DNA from: JAFKKS01 sp039808325
GTDB taxonomy: Bacteria; Pseudomonadota; Alphaproteobacteria; Rhizobiales; Xanthobacteraceae
Assembly (NCBI GenBank): GCA_039808325.1
Contig: JBDHSU010000101.1
Location: 1 to 15,131 of the forward strand
Direction: 5' to 3'
Length of the DNA: 15,131 bases
In this document: one piece after another, positions 13,376-15,131 of the stretch
Layout of the letters: every line of letters begins with the position of its first letter
How positions within the stretch are numbered: the first letter of the stretch is position 1
The notes under the pieces: model-generated
Database searches by the model: none
Told to the model about the DNA's origin: nothing
What the model saw: only the letters and a program-made list of their open reading frames with translations
Program-made: the position numbers and the translations under genes

Positions 13376-15115
13376 TTAAGTCGGCTGCAGACGGCTGGTC
13401 CTGACACCAAACAGCCCGTAGGTGACGATGACGATCGTAAACACGATCACCATCATGATGATGCCGAGCGCGGAAACGGACTCGTAGTTGCCCGCGTCGG
13501 AATGGTCGAAGATCGTTGTTGTGATCACCGCCGTGCGTCCGACAAACAGAAAGATCGCCGTCGAGAGCTCGCGGAAGGCCGAGATGAAGACGAGGAGCCA
13601 GCTCGAAAGAAGCGCGCCGCGCAGCAGCGGCGCCGTGATGGCACAGAGGACATGCGCCCGGCTCGCACCGAGCACGCGGCCCGCGTTTTCAAGATCGATG
13701 CTCAGTGTGCCCATCATCGACAAGCCGTTGGCATAGGCGATGGGAAGGAACTGCGTCGCGAACGCGATGATCAGAATCCACGGGGTGCCGAATAGCTTGA
13801 TCGGCGGATGCGTGTACGCGGCGTAGAAGCCGATCGCGAGCACGATCCCGGGAACGACGAACGGCGCCATGGCAAGGAAGCCGAGAACCGCGGTGCCGGG
13901 GATGATGCGGCGCGCACGCGTGTAAGCGACAAGGCTCGCGATGATCACCGCAATGGTGGCCGCGGCCGAGCAATAGATCAGGCTGTTCTCAAGCGACGAG
14001 CGGGTCGAGGTGCTCTCGAAGAATGCCCAATGGTACCAGTGGAGCGAAAGATTGCCCGGTGCGAATGGCCCCTTGCCCCATGCGCGCGACAACGACACCA
14101 GGAAAAGCGCCCCGTAGGGAAGAATGACCGCGAGGATCGGCGGGATCATCGCCACGCAGAGCGCGGGCCAGCGCCACACACCGAGTGCCGTCCGGCGGAA
14201 CGATCCGCCTTTCCCGGTGACGGTCGTGAAGCTGCGGCGCGCCAGAAGCCTGCGCTGCACCAGAAGCAGAAGCGCCGTAACGGCGAGCAGCGGCATGCCG
14301 TACGCGGCCGCGACGCCGACGCGCGGCGGCGTTTCGGAAAACAATGCGAATAACTGAATGGTCATCACCGGCTGCCGCGCCGGTATCAGCAGAAACGCCG
14401 GAGAGCCGAAGACGGCAAGCGACTCCAGAAACGCTAGGATGAATCCGCCGGCGATTGCCGGAAGCGCCAACGGCAGCGTGATCGAGCCGGCGATGCGAAA
14501 GAGGCCCGCGCCGAGCGTGCGCGCGGCGTTCTCATATTCGCTGGGAGCCTGCTCAAGAGACGTCGCGACGAGGCTGAACGGATAAGGAATGGCGTAAAGC
14601 GTCAGGACGAAAATCGCGCCGCCGAGCGAAAAGATGTTGAAGAGCGAACTCTCGGCGCCCGCGAAAATCCAAAGCTTGTTCAGCCAGCCGGCATTGGGGC
14701 TCGCAAGGAGAATCCACGCCAGCGCGCCGAGAAACGAAGGGGTGACGAACGCCGCGAGCACCAGCGCCCGAATGAGCCCGCCGCCGGGCATGTCGGTCCG
14801 CGTGCTCAGCCAAGCCAGCACGGTTCCGACGGCCGTCGAAATCACCGCGACGCTGCCCGCGAGCACCAGGGAATTGAAGATCGCCCGCTGCTGGAAAACC
14901 GGCGAAAACGCTTCGACATAGTTTTGCAGCGTCAGTTCGTTAGTCACGTCGGACAAAAAGCTGATCCAGACGAGCCAGCCCAGCGGCAGCAGGACCATGA
15001 ACGCCAGGGTGAGCGAAGCGAACGGCCAGATCAGCCCGCTGATCGGAAACCGACCGGCGGCGAGCCGACCGGTTTCCAGGCGAGGAAGAGCGTTGTCCAC
15101 CACGGAAGTTCTCAA
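13376..15115 (-). CDS. Fused two-module ABC permease (FbpB/iron(III)- or phosphonate-type binding-protein-dependent transporter)
   Basis: 579 residues with about twelve hydrophobic segments, two BPD_transp_1 modules in one chain. Each module has an EAA loop that contacts the ATPase: 192-216 (SEYENAARTLGA...TLPLALP) and 473-497 (IDLENAGRVLGA...TAPLLRG). Fused permeases of this layout serve Fe3+ (FbpB/SfuB), 2-aminoethylphosphonate, thiamine, putrescine-like and other small solutes. The binding protein and ATPase are not in the window and should lie to the right. The start is taken as TTG at 15115; GTG at 15103 is also possible and neither has a good ribosome site. A short open frame ending in TGA at 15114-15112 overlaps the TTG and may be the tail of the upstream gene. 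The stop is 22 bases before the CoA-transferase start, so the permease heads a run of acyl-CoA genes. Confidence 0.88.
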   Translation of the reverse strand: MRTSVVDNALPRLETGRLAAGRFPISGLIWPFASLTLAFMVLLPLGWLVWISFLSDVTNELTLQNYVEAFSPVFQQRAIFNSLVLAGSVAVISTAVGTVLAWLSTRTDMPGGGLIRALVLAAFVTPSFLGALAWILLASPNAGWLNKLWIFAGAESSLFNIFSLGGAIFVLTLYAIPYPFSLVATSLEQAPSEYENAARTLGAGLFRIAGSITLPLALPAIAGGFILAFLESLAVFGSPAFLLIPARQPVMTIQLFALFSETPPRVGVAAAYGMPLLAVTALLLLVQRRLLARRSFTTVTGKGGSFRRTALGVWRWPALCVAMIPPILAVILPYGALFLVSLSRAWGKGPFAPGNLSLHWYHWAFFESTSTRSSLENSLIYCSAAATIAVIIASLVAYTRARRIIPGTAVLGFLAMAPFVVPGIVLAIGFYAAYTHPPIKLFGTPWILIIAFATQFLPIAYANGLSMMGTLSIDLENAGRVLGASRAHVLCAITAPLLRGALLSSWLLVFISAFRELSTAIFLFVGRTAVITTTIFDHSDAGNYESVSALGIIMMVIVFTIVIVTYGLFGVRTSRLQPT

Positions 15116-15131
15116 ACGCCCATCGCTGCGC

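Noticed and set aside
1..15131. Search for CRISPR arrays, insertion-sequence ends, tRNA genes or phage genes
   Set aside because: No regularly spaced repeats, transposase-like proteins, tRNA-like cloverleaf or phage-type proteins were seen.

Overview
The window is GC-rich chromosomal DNA whose gene content suggests an alphaproteobacterium, most likely of the order Hyphomicrobiales (Rhizobiales). The clues are the L,D-transpeptidase-type lipoprotein start, the short CorA, the DUF4112 protein, the large HAAT-type transporter operon, heavy use of GTG/TTG starts, and near-continuous ABC transport and CoA-metabolism genes. The assignment is inferred from gene style; no rRNA or marker gene is present. 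I see no tRNA, rRNA, insertion sequence, phage gene, CRISPR array or transcription regulator.

Layout. (1) 1-183, minus: 5' end of a lipoprotein gene, probably an L,D-transpeptidase, with a good sigma70-type promoter at 230-257. (2) 184-512: 329 bases without a gene, carrying that promoter and several inverted repeats, followed by a likely 64-residue small protein (513-707). (3) 857-2928, plus: CorA magnesium transporter overlapping a mandelate racemase-like enolase-superfamily enzyme whose second catalytic-strand lysine is arginine. (4) 2951-3060: a sharply AT-rich island (33 G/C of 110 bases) with an inverted repeat. (5) 3152-6126, plus: a protein with a possible HemS/ChuX-like domain, a YddA/SbmA-type fused ABC exporter/importer with a glycine at the Walker B aspartate, and a DUF4112 membrane protein. 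(6) 6159-10972, plus: a promoter and a complete branched-chain-amino-acid-type (HAAT) ABC uptake operon, substrate-binding protein, two permeases and two ATPases, in the order livK-H-M-G-F. (7) 15115-10996, minus: a compact four-gene run of fused two-module ABC permease, class III CoA-transferase, crotonase-family protein and FlK-like hot-dog thioesterase, with gaps of about 20 bases or overlaps. It continues beyond the right edge and converges on livF with only 23 bases between the stops.

How the genes may work together. The HAAT operon is self-sufficient for uptake of an amino acid or small organic acid; its true substrate cannot be read from sequence. The minus-strand run looks like a transport-plus-catabolism module: a periplasmic-binding-protein-dependent permease brings in a solute, the CoA-transferase makes its CoA thioester, the crotonase (one of the two usual glutamates missing) acts on it, and the FlK-like thioesterase hydrolyses a product or a dead-end or toxic acyl-CoA. 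This is the most interesting candidate for an undescribed pathway here, with the KxR mandelate racemase homologue as the second.
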